Shown: positions 49,645 through 63,450 of the stretch, piece after piece
Layout: each line of letters opens with the position of its first letter
Position numbering within the stretch: the stretch's first letter is position 1
DNA from: Puffinus mauretanicus
Taxonomy: Eukaryota > Chordata > Aves > Procellariiformes > Procellariidae
Direction: 5' to 3'
Length of the DNA: 64,000 bases
NCBI GenBank assembly: GCA_023333565.1
Contig: JAJKFH010001226.1
Location: 62,001-126,000 of the forward strand
The notes under the pieces: generated by a model
Database searches by the model: none
Seen by the model: the letters and a program-made list of their open reading frames with translations, nothing else
Told to the model about the DNA's origin: nothing
Program-made: the position numbers and the translations under genes

Positions 49645-52600
49645 CTAGGAAAACAAAATATCAAATATAGTTACAGTTATTGAACAACAAAAAAGGAAGC
49701 CCCTTCTCTTCACTTCTGAACTGGAACAATAGACCCTGAAAGCACATGACATCCTGGCAATCCCTTTTTATGTCTTCAGGTACTTTTAAATACTTTAATT
49801 TAGTGGAAAGAGAGGAGGTGGTAAAAAGGAGGCAGAGAAAGAAACAGGAACAAATTGAGTTTTTGAGGAAAGTAAATAGACCAAAGACAGGCTTTTACTG
49901 AAAAGGTACAATTACGTTAGCAACCATGCAGCTTTTCCCCTACTTAGGTAGTGTGCCTTGTTCTGAAAAGACCATTCGTAATAATGAAAAAGGAAGTCAT
50001 GTGGTGACAGTTCTGTGTGTGTTTACAAGATTCTTTCTAACATGCAGGTACAGCCTAATTTATTTGATAACAGGCTCTGTCTAGGACATCTGTCTAAGAG
50101 CATATCTTTGGCAATCTCCTTTTAAGAAAGGCATTTCTTACTCTAGAATTATTAGACTTATCCTAGTTTTCACTTTTCAGGGCACAAAAATGAACACAAA
50201 AAATTAAAGACGTTAATGCAATCATTCACTTAATACCCTTACATGATGCTACTTAACCTGGCTTCTTTAAAAGGCAATGCCCTCAAAATTTCAGTACATT
50301 CCGACCCATTTATAAGAGCAATCCACTCATATTTGACAAATCCTAATCTTCTTAGTAATGCAGCACTTTGAAACAGAAACTGTGTCCATGAGAAGGTTCT
50401 GCTGCAACAGTCATTTGGCAGCGTACGAAACAGGTACAGCCTTTTCCCCAAGCCAGACAAGTTCTTTGTGTTACACAGACAAATTACATTGTTCTTACTG
50501 AGTAGTCTCTATACATGTGGTTCCTAAACTCATTGATCTACACCCATTGATTCATATCCTGAGGTTTAAATGTTGATTTAATTCTGAATCCAGTGTGAAA
50601 TTCCAGGCTCTTTTGCCAGAGGATTTGCTAGAATTTCATTCAAACAACATTGGCCTGTGTTACTTTTCCTAATTAGCTTCCAAAACTTAAAATACTGTGA
50701 GCATGACCTAGATACCAGCCAATAGGTATCTGATCATACAAGGCACAGCTTATCGAGCAAAGATTCACATAGAAACATCATGTTTTATAGGCTTTTCTGT
50801 CACAGGATCTTGACACATTTAAGAAACTTAAGAGACCTCTGCTTCACACAGGCTTTTTAGTTATGTTTTAATATCAGCCTTGTATATGAGAGATGGAAAC
50901 TGAGAAAGAGACTACTGATTTCATTATTTTCAGTCAATTTGGTGGTGCTTAGTCTGAATCTCTTAAAAAAAGTGTAGAGGGACACAAACAGGTTATGTAA
51001 TGAGAGTTTTGACAAGTTTCACAACTAATGCCTTATAACAGGACTATCCTTTCACCTCTTAGCTATGACCAGCTATTCCCAGTTTGCCGTTCCAGAGAGG
51101 AAGCTCCCCAACATTATTAATCCTACCCCCACATACTTATGGCAAATTTTCATGAGGTTCTACTTCTATCCAGAAAAAAATACTTCATTTTGGGCAACTT
51201 AGCTAAGTTAATTTTTAAGAATCCTCACTTAAACTTTGAGATGCTCAAACATTAAAATGTGGCTGATCAGGTCATCACATATAGGCATATCCCAACTGAG
51301 TACTCTAAGATGATAGCATATAAAAAGCAAGAACTATCCATTTGGAAGGTGAGTGAATAAAAGAAAATATAGAACTTTTTTTCCTATAGATGAAGTTATA
51401 TGCTGTCAAGAAAGGATTCAAGTTTTCTCCATATCTAATGGGTGGGATTTCTTTTTCTTACCTGGAAAATAAGAGTCCAGGTAATAGATCATGCTTGGGG
51501 CCAATGAGTGGCAGACCCAGATAGGCCAGTCAGAATAATTCTCCTCCTTCTAATGTCTTGCAATTTCTTTCTTCACTGAATCCACAGAAAAGAGTTTTTT
51601 CAGCAAGACTGGTTAGTGCATTTTGTTTAAATTATTGGCAAGAATAAATTTTTAAAAAGCACAAAATCAAAATAGGTATGCAAAATGAGAGACAGTTTCT
51701 GTAATAAATTAATCTGATTGATAACCAGAAAAACATGAAACTAAGAAGATAAGGTTGTACAGCGGGATGAAAAAGTTGATGGAACAGGTTCACCTACTTA
51801 GTCTACTTGTGTTAATTGCTCTCAGGAGGGTTCTAGAACATTGTCTGTGCTGAATAGACAGAAAATTTCCCCTTTGTTTAATGGAGATTCCAGTTCCAAG
51901 CCCCGTGAGTATTTTGTAGGATTCCAGAGAAGCAGAGGGAAATGATACTGTTGAAAGAAGTGTTGCATAAAATATCTGACATGTCAAGACATTTAGATAA
52001 AGATACTGTTTAGTCTGTCATGTTTAGAGAAAAACTCCAGAGGTCGTCAAGTTGCAGAAGTATCTTTTTCGCCTAACCATTAGTGATAAAGCAGGAGCTA
52101 ATTTTTTTTGACAGAGTTTAATCAGAGAATGATGAGTTACCAAGTGTATTTCACTATTTGTCTAAGAAAAAGGGCCATTCTACTATGTTATGAAGGTAGA
52201 AGTTTAACTTGTAAAAGCAGAAATAGTGTAGACAAAATTAAATGTTCACGTTATAGCGAGTTCTACGTCTTTTTAGTACAGGTATTAGATCAGATTCAAC
52301 AGAAAATCAAGATCATTAATGGAAAATAAGGTATTATTCTATAATGATGGAAACTATTCTATGGATAACTTTGTTATCATATAAAGCAAAGAAAGGGAAC
52401 TGGCAGATGAGAGCTAAAATGACCTCATAGAAAAAAACTTCTGTATAAATCAAGCAATACAATATACAGGAACTAGCACAGAGTTATGACAACCAGATTT
52501 GGGGATGAGTGTTTTACTGGCTTGAGAATCTCCTATGTCCTTTACTTGGAAGATGGACAATTGGTCTCCTGGATCTTGCATATTTATGTATATTTCTAGA

Positions 52601-53191
52601 CTTCATCTTAATAGCCATGATCTGAGAGACTTCATTCTGACAGAAAAACAGACTAGGTTGTCCAGAGAATGCCCCAGTGGACAGCTTTGTTAGGTGCTAA
52701 GTATCTTGTTTGGAGACTAGATACATTGGGTACAGTAAACACATTCAGTAAGATCTGTATCACTGAAGATAATCAACGATTACTTCCGTCTGGATGATTG
52801 TTCAATCCACATCCAAATCACAGCAACAAAGTTCCTGCTGCAAGATCAAACTGTCAAACTATGATACTGTCAGCTGGATGATTCTAATCTGTAGGCAGTT
52901 CTTTAACATACTTGGTCCTGTTTTGATATTCCCAGACCAGTCAAATTCTTCTCCTTTCCCACTTGGTAGCTTGTATTTAGATACAGTTCTGATGATAGGC
53001 TGTTTTTTAATTTTAAAATTCTAAAATGTGAAATTACTTATCTATATTCTCTAGATCTGGTAAAGTAAGGATTAATTCCATTAATTCCATGAAGCAAGGG
53101 CTGAACAGTGTGTGTTTTTAACTAAGAGTTATCTTTCTGGATTGTGAGAAGACAAAATCCGCAAGGGCAAATAGCGTTCCAGATGATTTAC

Positions 53192-53231
53192 CTGGAAAAA
53201 GGCTGACGTACTTTGTCTGTTCCATAAGGGT
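53192..53231 (-). other. Exon-like 40-base segment in SYNPO2 intron
   Basis: An acceptor with a T-rich tract (TTTTTCCTCAAATTCTTTCAG) and donor CCAG then GTAAAT flank 40 bases. All three frames are open, which means little at this length. Inclusion before the terminal exon would shift the frame. It may be a cryptic or noncoding exon. Confidence 0.2.
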
Positions 53232-56200
53232 CTGAAAGAATTTGAGGAAAAAGTTAAGAGAGCGCCCCACTTACATACTAATTTCCAGTTATAATGTTGC
53301 ATCTGGCTGTCTAACTTTTGATGGGGAGGAAGAGTGGACCAATAATTTTTGAAGGAAGAGGCTATTGATAGAAGGAGCTGGCTGAATTCTCTACATTTCC
53401 CAAAGAGGAAAAGTCATAACTATGCTGAAGGGGGGTAGAAGAGGGTTTGAAGAATCAGAAGATCCAAGTAGGTGAAAATGTATTTGGCTAAAGTGAGCCT
53501 TAATTATTTCGAATTACAGTCTTCCTAAAATAAGTAGCAGTTGTCATCATCATCTACATTCCCATAAGCTCAGAGAGAATGAAACAAAATTTTATATGAA
53601 TTTGATTTTTAATAGATCTAGGAAAATTAAATATCAGTTTTGGCCTGAAACAATTCTACTAGGTTTTGTAAAGTGGCTGCAACTTGAAGTGGTTATAACC
53701 CTTTGGATTCAGGGGAATATTTTTCTAATTTTCATGTCTGTTTCACAGAAAATTATTGAATTTCTTTCACCACCCGTGGAAGAAATACAGCAAATGCATC
53801 AGTTATGTGCAGTATGCCATAATGCCTCGGTGTTTACCTTAAGGAGGAGGAATTTAGTCTCTAAGCCTACTGACTGCTAAGATTGTTATGGTTGTAATAA
53901 AAAGCAATCCAACAGCACCCTGCACAGCAGATTTTTGTACATTGCATAGTGACATACTTTTGCAATGATTTATTGAGTTAAAAATTAAAATATTTCTATC
54001 TACCCCAACTTTATTCTGAAACTGAATGATCTTTGACTTCAGAATACATAATATCGCACCTTTTTTCACACTCCGTGGTAAGTAGGCTTTAAGCACTTGT
54101 AGAAGAGTTTGATTTTGCTAAAATAGAAATGTATCTCAAATGCAGGAACTGAGAGATGATCAATATTGCCTTGTTTTCATTGCAGTTAATTTTTATTATT
54201 GGTAGTGGTGTTCCTAGACTGAAAGTCTAGGTCTGAACATTTCTAAATTCAAAGCAGATCTGTATTTGATATTCATATACTGATTTCTGTCACTACTTTG
54301 GTGTTCAGCCTCTTCAAACTAACAAATACAAACTTCGGAATTAAGGCAACATTTAGTCACTAGAATTCATTATTCATTTACTGGGCAACAGCAGCCAGAC
54401 GTAGTGATACTTTCTACCATTTTCCCTCTATATTTCATTCTTGGAGATACATGTTTTGACAAGTATGTACTAAAAAGAATACACAAACCCCAGATCCTAA
54501 GTGAGACAGTGGGAAATATGAAGTGCAAATAGAGAATAATTATTCTACCCTCTGTCTCCCTTAAGCTGCAAGAAGATCATAAAAAGAGGGGTGGAGATTT
54601 TCCATTCTTCTTCCCAGAAATTGAGGGAGAAGGGAAAGAAGAATTATTATATTATCACATATTGTATTGCTGTAATCCTATTGTAAAACATTCATTATAA
54701 TACTGTACCAGCACTCGAGGTATTATGCTGCAAAACAAACCAGAACCCTATACAGTGATTAATTTGTTCTTTTCCATTGCCTTGTGTGAATGTTTTCAGA
54801 GGGAAAGATCTTTTCTACAACAGTTATTGAAGAGAAAGTGATTCTTAGTTGGCAGGAAGAGGAAAGGCAGTTCAGAGCTGTCCATTGCAATCATAGAATC
54901 CTAACAGCAGCTGCTGACTGGCTCGGGTGTCTATGCAAACAGATTAAACTTTAGGTTTAGGTTAACATTGATTTAAAAAATGCAAACTATTTATAAACTG
55001 GTCAATGAAGCAAACATTTATTGTACCACAAGCATCTTTGATATTTATAAGCTGTGTATTAATATAAACTGAAACGAATGTAATATTACTTCCAAAAGAA
55101 ACTATTTCAATATAAGTAAATGAATGTAAACACAGTACTTATAAAAGGTATATGCACGTGTAGATCTATTAAAGTAAGTAGAAGGAGTGTGAATGTGTAT
55201 CTTTGATTCAATAATATCTAAATCAATAGTCCAGAAAAATCTGTTGTTTGGAACTTAACTGCTATTTCAAATTTCTTGATAATTATGAAAAGCTGAAAGA
55301 CAAAAAGAGCAAAACTTAGTGTCATAAAGTAGTGCAAATTTTAAAGGCATGAGTCAGATATTTTTTATTTTACAGACCAAATGGGAATGCAAAATACTAC
55401 TTAGTGAAATGATTTCACAATAGCTGTTTTTCTGTCTCAGGTGGCACATCTCCTTAATAAGTGAAAACTCTTCATATGTTTACATGCTGAAACTGCCTTT
55501 TCGCCAGTTAAGGAGAAATATATTACATTTTCGAAAAAAGTCAGGCGTTATATTTTCAGGAGTAGGACGGACTCTTAATAGTCCAGTGAAACTCTCTGCA
55601 ACATAGACTTCCACCTGATTAAGTCACTTGAAAAAAATTGACCTAGGTGTCTAAGTCATTGAGGCAGTTTTATTTTTGTCTTTTCATTATAGTCCTGGTC
55701 CTTAATCCCATATCAAAGCATGTTCAAATCTGAGTTAACATTAGCGCCTGGCTAATGTTTACACAAAAAGGGGACAAAGGAGGAGGAAGTAGATAAAACA
55801 ATTGTACTATCTCAAAAAATGACTCTGTCTTTATAAAAAGCCCAGTGATGCATTTCTCATTTTGCTTTCTGTCGGCTTGTAATGGCTACTGCAGTTAGAG
55901 ACCAAACCACTGAGAAAATGGTAAGACACAATAAGCAGTACTTGATTTTTATTACTTTTAATTCTTTCCTTCTTTCCATTTTTTTAAACATAAAACAAGC
56001 ACTTCAGATTTTTAAACTGAACTGCATATAGAAGGGAGACATATTGGTAATCTTATTATAGCTTTTTTCATCCCAAACCATTTACAATTTAAACTTTATG
56101 TAATGAAAAAATAATTTCTCTCTGAAATGCTGCCAGCTCTGGAGTAAATGCTACAGCTATTTTACAATACGAATACCAAAAATTTTGAAATAAAATGGAA

Positions 56201-57479
56201 AAAACGTATTTATTTGAAACTCTGGAAATAATCTATAGCAGGCTAAAATTGGAATGCAGCATTTTGGTTAATGGAGATACTAATGGCTGGAGAGGCAGGG
56301 AATCTTACCTGTCTAACAATTAAAGCCTTGTCAGTGGCTGTACTGAGACTACTAGTAGATTAGAATCACATAGTTCATGTCTGATCCTAACTTCCTCAAA
56401 GCTGTCTTGTCAGTGGCTTGCTTTCAGAAATTTATAGGAAATTTTAGAACTGGAACCTAATTTATTCTAAGTTTAGATTGTTTATAACAGCAGTATTATT
56501 TCAGGTGAGAATAATCTTGTTTTCATCATTAGTATACAAACTAATGAAACAGTTACCGTCAACCATCTTACATAAGCTTTGTGACAAATTCTGCTTTTGA
56601 CAATAAAGTCCTTTTTAGTTGTCAAGTAATGGTAGAAGAGAAAAGTAAGATATTAGAATTAGGCCTTCACTACTGCAAAATGCCTACGTGGAAAAGAAAC
56701 ATGAGTGTGCTGCTAACCTGTCATAAATTATTCATAGTTATTCAGTTAGCTCAGTTTACACCTGTGTAAATGAAAGAAAATCAGTGCTTTCCATTATAAT
56801 TTAATCTTTATCCATATACGATTATCAAAATACAATACAGTTAATGCCTATAAAAAGGAAATGGCTGAAACTTTTTTGGCCATAGGTGTCTTAGCTTTCC
56901 TTGGAATAGACAGTTTATTTCTTGTATGGAAGAATATTTGCTGCCACCTTCTGGACTTTTATATTACACAGCTTAGAGGAAGGTCTTGGAAGATGAAGCC
57001 TTGTGAATGAACATTTGAAAAACAAGTGCGAAGTTGGTCCTAGTTTCTGACTTTGCTGTTTTGTATGAACAATGAAAAGGTTTTAAGTTGATATAAAGTA
57101 AAGGCTATTGATATTTTTTTCTAGATCAAAGAAAATTAGTATTAAATATATTGTAATACTTGAAGGTGGTGGCACTATTGTTGCTGAACATATCCAAACT
57201 AAAAGATAAATTATCCAGTTCCTTATAATTTTCTTATCAAATCTTTCAAGCTGAAATTTTCAGTCTTAGTTGTTTCCTTTTTTCTTATTTACTTCGTCCC
57301 AAATGATCCAACCATTTCAGATCTATTTCAACCAAATGAACCTATTTAGTTCAGCCATTTCAAAAAGTGAGAGTAGGGAAAAGTAATGTCAATGACAGAA
57401 AATTCTAGCATCCTTTTCCTTGAAAAATGTTACCACTACATGCTTTAGAACTGGTTTGAGATTAATCTTTGTATCTGAA

Positions 57480-58510
57480 GTGTCTCATATTTCCATGCAA
57501 ACTTGCTTACGAATATTCAAGCTAGAGCCTTGTAAAGGCTCAATAGGAGCACCTTGCTTTTTACAGCTAGTTCCTGAGAACTCTGTTAGCAGCGATAATA
57601 TTCTGCTATGCGGGAGGATTTTGTGCATTGTTACAGGTCTAAGCTGCTGTAGGCTCTGATGTCTTTGGACACCACACAGGAGAACAAGGAGACTGTCCTT
57701 GTGCTTTCTCTGTCTGTCTAAACTGCAGGCTATGTGTACCCCCACAGGCTGGAGAAGTCACTAGGGTGTTCCACAGCTCCTGCGCTGGCTGCACAGCTGG
57801 GTTTTCATTCACAAAAAAGCAGTGCAAGCAGGCGTATGGTGCATACCGATGTCTCTTCCCACCATCGGATCCAGACCTGAGGCTGCACACTCACTGATCA
57901 GGACTGAGATGCACTGCAGAGCACAGCTGCCCCTGGACAGAGCCCAAGACCTCCTGTCTGGGCCCAAGAAGCCTCAAAGGGGAGAACGTCTGATTTAAAT
58001 ACAGGGGGGCAAGAAGCAGACTTTAAACAGGGTAGAAGAAACAGACAAGGGAAGGACAGAGACGAGACTGGACAAATCAAAACCAGGAGCTGTAATACTT
58101 GATACAGAAGGAAAATCTGTATTCAGCACTGGGTTGGAGAGTGATGAAGCTAGGACCTGATGGCCAAGGTTCCGGAGCTTGGATGACAAGCTTAAGGAAT
58201 GGAAAATTGACCTGTGTAGCTCGCAATGAGGCTACGATGAGGAGACCAGGAAAAGAAAAAGATGAAGAAACGGGGCAAGGAAGGTACATTTGGGGAAAAG
58301 AACCTGTGCCCGTTAATGTATATTTTCCTCCAGAGTTCCAGGGAAATTTCTTCCCCAGAGGGATGGAGTTTGGAGTTTGTCCTTCCACAGTCTCTCTGCT
58401 GTCAGAAGACTGTGAAGCCCCTTTGGAAACCTGTGTCGTCCTCCCAGTGCTGATTCACAGGCGGGATGTCAACATGCATTTGCTGCCAGTTGCTGTAGCA
58501 GCATGACGGC
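57480..58510. other. G+C-richer patch with overlapping open frames on both strands
   Basis: The patch contrasts with its AT-rich surroundings. On the plus strand a frame runs open from 58099 to 58506, with its first ATG at 58144 (120 codons). Several minus-strand frames of 60 to 103 codons overlap it. I recognise no domain. The best guess is a decayed mobile element or a conserved noncoding block. Confidence 0.3.
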
Positions 58511-60732
58511 AGTTGTCTACGGTGGTTCAAGCCATGCTGGAGGACCCTCTTGGTTATGGTATGCTACACGATAGTATTCCAGGGTTTGGTTTGTTGTTCT
58601 TGGAAAACCCTTGGGTCTTAAACACACAAAGCTACCTTGAAGCAATGCTAGTGAAGTTGGAAGGTCAGGTATTCAAAAGCTGTGAAATGCAAGCATCATT
58701 GCCCAGTGCACATGCATTTTGATTAAATTTCAGGACTTCTGCCCCATCCAGTGCCATTTCAGGGTTTCATTTAGGAAATACTAGGATTATATTGCAAAGG
58801 AGTATATTGTGCAAAAGGTGCTTTCACTGGTTGGATTTCATAGCTGGTCACTGAGGATTCCCTTTCTAGGCTTCCACCTGGAGACCTGTATCTGTTAACA
58901 CTCACAGACTGAGGTTAAGGATCACATACTTTGATACAGTAACTAGATCTTATGCTACTGGACTCTGAAGAGTGTCCAAGAATAATCTAGAAAATTTCAA
59001 TAAAAGGCTGGAAATAGTCAGCCATCTCTGTGCAGAATAATTAAACCCTTCTTGCTGATTGTTTTCTTCTCTTGTACCTTCACTATTTCATGATCCTCTG
59101 ATAGGTATTTTATCCTGTGCAGTCTCTGCTTTTTTCCTGGAGTTTTCTCCCCACTGCTTGGCTCCCTCTAATCCTAGTAGTTTTTTCTTTCAAAATTGCT
59201 GCTCTGCCACTTAGCACTCATTTTCCTGTCTGAAACACACACCAGCCCCTCACTTCCTAATTTTTGGAGCCTGCTGATACCTCAACCTCTTAGTATTTCT
59301 TTACTTCAAATACAAATTTGTGTGAATTCTGAACATTCATTTTAGTGTGACTAACAGCAGCACTGTGCCAAAAAGAAAATAAACTCATTGCCACATGATT
59401 GCTGTGGTGACAGCAAAATCTGTCACTGCAGTTTTAGGGCTGATTTTGTGTCTCTACTCTTGAATGTCCCATATAACATAAAATTAGGTTTACAAAATAA
59501 AATAAAGCTAGGTATATAAAATTAGGGTCAGTGCAGGAAGACTTCAGACAAAATTTAACTGAAACCTCCTTTTGATGGCTGATCTCAAAATGGCATTGGC
59601 TTGATCTCAAAGGGAATTGTCAGTTTGTCTAGGAGAGAATTGGGCATTCCCTGCTGCAAGTCTTGATATGAGTGTATGAGAAAGTTCCACACTATCGGCC
59701 AGATGCTTTTGAAACCGAGCAGCTTGTTGTCACTGGATATTGTCACATGTCTTAGGACACTAGCAAAATTATTCCTTCCATAGGAGAGCAGAAAGCAAAA
59801 GAATGAGGCTTACTTGTAAGAGGTGGTAATGTTTACTCTGTAAATGTTCCTACAGAAAAAATTTATTGAAATATCTTTCTGTTTGTTTCATAATATGTTA
59901 CCTTTTGCTGAGCAGGAACATGGTGAGAGGGGTTCCGCTAGAGAAGGGAGGAGAAGTTAAGCAGTTCTTTGTTCAAGAACTAAATTTTGTCTTTTATTTT
60001 TGCAACAGAAATTTTAACTTTTTTTCTAAAAGCTACTCATCTCCAAAACAAAACTTTTCAATTCAGGTTTTATAATGAGGTTTATAATTGAATTAGAAAT
60101 TGTAAGTATAGAAACTCTTGATTGAGGTAGATGTTTTCATGAAAAGACTGTCTAGAATGTGAGATCCAACCTGGTGCAGTATAATTCCTCCAGTATGTGC
60201 TATCATTAAATGTGCTAAAACCAACATAGAACACTTAAATTTCTCTTTTAATGTGAACATACTGGAAGTATTGTTATTAGGGGTGGCCTAAAACTCACTG
60301 TTAAATATGCTTACATAGTAAACATAACAATTGCATCTTGGTAACCTTGTCATATTGTATTAGAATAACTCTAATAGCTTTTTCAGAAAAACATATACAA
60401 AAGCTCACTGCCCTTTCAAAGTGAAATTTCAGATGGCTCCTCTCTACACAAACCGTTCATTTTCTTGATATTTCAGCTATGTTGACATCATCATTAACTT
60501 TTAATTTGGACCCATGACAATGAACAGCTCAACTTTCCTCTAAATATCTGCTTCACAAGAGATTACATTTTGGATAAAACTGTTACTTTAAGTAGGCTAG
60601 TCTTCTGAAGTATTAATAAGAATTACAGACTTACCTGATTAGTAAAAAGAGTCTTGAAGCCAAGTTGGATCCAAGCACTATGCATGTAGAATGATGTGTA
60701 TATATGAAATTGAATTCCGAGTTGGACTTTGA

Positions 60733-60822
60733 ATGGGATTTTCAAAAGATCTTAGCTGAGTTAAGAGGACTAGTGTCACTGGGGCTCTTGCTTTTAACTC
60801 TTATTGGTGTTTAAAAAATCCT
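60733..60822. repeat. Dispersed repeat copy ('tgggattttcaaaag' type)
   Basis: The stretch begins 'tgggattttcaaaagatctt', then 'agctgagttaagaggac', and continues 'cttgcttttaactcttattg'. It has the word order of the copy at 11899-11990 and resembles short palindromic sauropsid repeats. Confidence 0.4.
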
Positions 60823-61797
60823 TCTGTCATTGCTATAGGCCATATGAAATACTTGTATTTGAATAACAGTGAAAAATCCAAACGTGATCAAAATCCAAAT
60901 TTTCAGCGTAGATGCACTTCCTTTTCTTTTGGACAAAGTAAAGAGAAGATAGGCTAATAGCTATATTTTATATTGCTATCACAGAAGCTGACTTTTTGCT
61001 TATTGCTGTAAACATGCATATGATTTAGTTGACTTCCTAAGTGATCTTTTGCGATATGCTGAAAATGAAAGAAATAGCAAAACGATTTTAAAGATGACAA
61101 TTATACATTTCTGTCTTTCAGAACTTAGTTCTAGACAGATGACTCGGGAAACTGAAATGTTTCGGTCCACAGCTCTCCTTTAGCTCCTATTAACTTGACT
61201 TCTGGCTTTCTGGAGAGCTAATTTCCTTCGGACGAGAATATATCCCAGCTTTACCTCTTGTTTCTTCTGCTGATAATAGAATAATAATGCTTATTATTTC
61301 TTACTTGGTAAGTGGTATGCCATGTAGGCATATATAAGCCTAGAAGTTAGATTTCAGTAATTCACATATTTCACACAGGATACTCAGTAGCTGGTGATGA
61401 ATTCCAAAAGTTACTGACCTAAGCCTGATATGAACTGGTGGCCATCCTGTGTAAGCTGCTGTATCTTGTTAGTAGCCACACGCATCAACATCAACACTTG
61501 TGGTGGAAGTACAGAACTGCTAAAAATCTCCTCATTAAGGAAATATTCTTGGGGTGGTAGGCTGAACAAGTACAGAAGAGTGATTATAATTTACAGATGT
61601 ATTTTACAGGAGGAGACTGTAAGTAAAAACATGTAAGGCAATATGAGGCTGATTGGATTTCTAGGTATCTCTCTAGCAGCATTACTTATCTTTGGTAGGG
61701 TATCTTTATTCCAAGTAGATACTAGTGTCTTAAACTTTAGGCTTACCTAAAATAGTATGTGTAACTTCAGATAGAACTTTTACTAGAGGGGAAGAAC

Positions 61798-61879
61798 GGA
61801 GGGAGGAAAGAGAAGGGGAAAGGGAAGGGGAAGGGGAAAGAGAAGGAAAGGGGAAGAGGAAAAGGAAGGGGAAGGAAAG
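61798..61879 (+). repeat. Uninterrupted 82-base polypurine tract
   Basis: Every base from 61798 to 61879 is A or G, mostly GGGAA and GGAAA units. Such tracts can form triplex (H-DNA) and are often polymorphic. It lies deep in the SYNPO2 intron. Confidence 0.9.
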
Positions 61880-63379
61880 CGAGGGAAAGGCAGGGACGAG
61901 ATTTCATTTTAACAGGATAGCATAGAAAACAGATTTCCCCTAAAATATACTGTCAGTCTGTACATGTAAGTGAAACAAAAAAATAGCAACAAACCAAAGA
62001 AAAAAAACCCAAACAGGCAGAGAGGAAAGGGACAAGTTTAATGATAGAAGAAAAATACAGATATTGACAGTGGAAAACAGATAGAAGGGACATCTCTAAA
62101 GGATTAAAATATTGCTACTTTCTATTTCCAGGTAAATGCAGTGTAACTCTTTTTTGAGTTTTCCATCATTCTCCTGAATTTTAAGAGGGAGATGCATCAC
62201 TTGGTCATTTTTTTCTAATGTAGTCAGTATCCCAATCCAAAATTTAAAGGAGAGAGTAGGGGTTTGGAGGTCCAAAATTAGGAGGAGTGATTTTTATTGG
62301 CTTGATTAGGTTTTGATTCCAGTCTGCTTTCTGCATGTACAACCAAATGCATTCTTCTCAAGTGTGACTGCAGTCTGAGCTGCCATCATGGGACCAAACT
62401 AAGGAGATTTTGTTCATACTGGGGAATGTTATCTTCATCGAGATAGATAGTTCTACTAAAATCCCTATGATATAAAAGATCCATAATCTGGTCTGTAGCT
62501 AACTGGATGGTAGTTTAAGCAAATATATTAACAGATTCTGCCACCTTTATTCACAGATTGATGCTTTAATCTTTAGCTTCACACTTGGGATGGATTTTGA
62601 TACCCTTAGTTGTGTGAAACAACACCTTGTTTCAGACCTAGCACCACTGATGTTAACAGGACTGCTTACTGAAAAACATGCTGAACTATTCAAATATAGC
62701 TCTTTGATTTCTGCAAGGCTGTCTGTTCACTGCAGTATTATACCATAGGTTTCAAGACCACAGACTCTTAAGAATTTTGGACAGTAGCAGTATTTCAATA
62801 CTTAGTCCCCAATACAAGTAAAAGGTGAAAGTATAAGACCAGAGTAAAAAGATTTAAAGTGGGAATTAGCACTGTAAAGCCCCAAATGAAAATAATAAAA
62901 TGTGTACGAGAGACCAATAGGAAGACATGGTCATATTTATGATTTACCATGAAGTGCTAATTTCTGTGGCATACACTACTCTGGTTGCAAGAATCAGTAC
63001 TCTTGAATATATGTATGCCTTCTGTTCTCGGTCACTGTGCTTTCACAAGAAACTATTGCATTACATTGCAGCTGCAAAACCCAGCTCACCTCTCTGACTG
63101 TTCAATAATTTTGATTTACGGGCTTCTATCTTACTTGCTGGATTCAAGGCAAACGTTGGCTAAAAATGTGTCTGCATTTGGGATGTCAAATTTCCCCAAA
63201 ATGGGAAATCTTTAACAATTTTTCTAGCTGTCTTTCCACCTCCTTTAGTCTTCAGAACACTCCAGCATCTCTTATAGGACATTCTCTGTGAAATCACAGA
63301 GGCAATTCATGATTTTGGATCACAGCTGATCCACATAGCTTACAAACTAAGCCCCTGGCCGATCAATCAGATTCCTGTG

Positions 63380-63450
63380 GAAGGACCTCTGAGCCAGGAC
63401 AGATCTGACTGAATTCAGTGGGGCTCTGTGCAGGCCAAAGGTCTATCCAG
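63380..63450. repeat. Possible dispersed repeat scrap
   Basis: The phrase 'gatctgactgaattcagtgg' followed by 'ggctctgtgcaggcc' resembles 'tgaagtcaatggggctctg' found in ancient sauropsid interspersed repeats. The match is short. Confidence 0.3.

Noticed and set aside
56281..56350. Exon-like block with donor ACAG then GTAAGA on the minus strand
   Set aside because: The open frame is only about 13 codons, the acceptor is weak, and a short direct repeat nearby explains part of the pattern.
60635..60760. Minus-strand open frame of about 42 codons ending at a perfect donor (CAG, GTAAGT)
   Set aside because: Its 5' part is the reverse of the dispersed repeat at 60733-60822, the composition is not family-like, and no downstream partner exon was found. 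Chance donor is the simpler reading.
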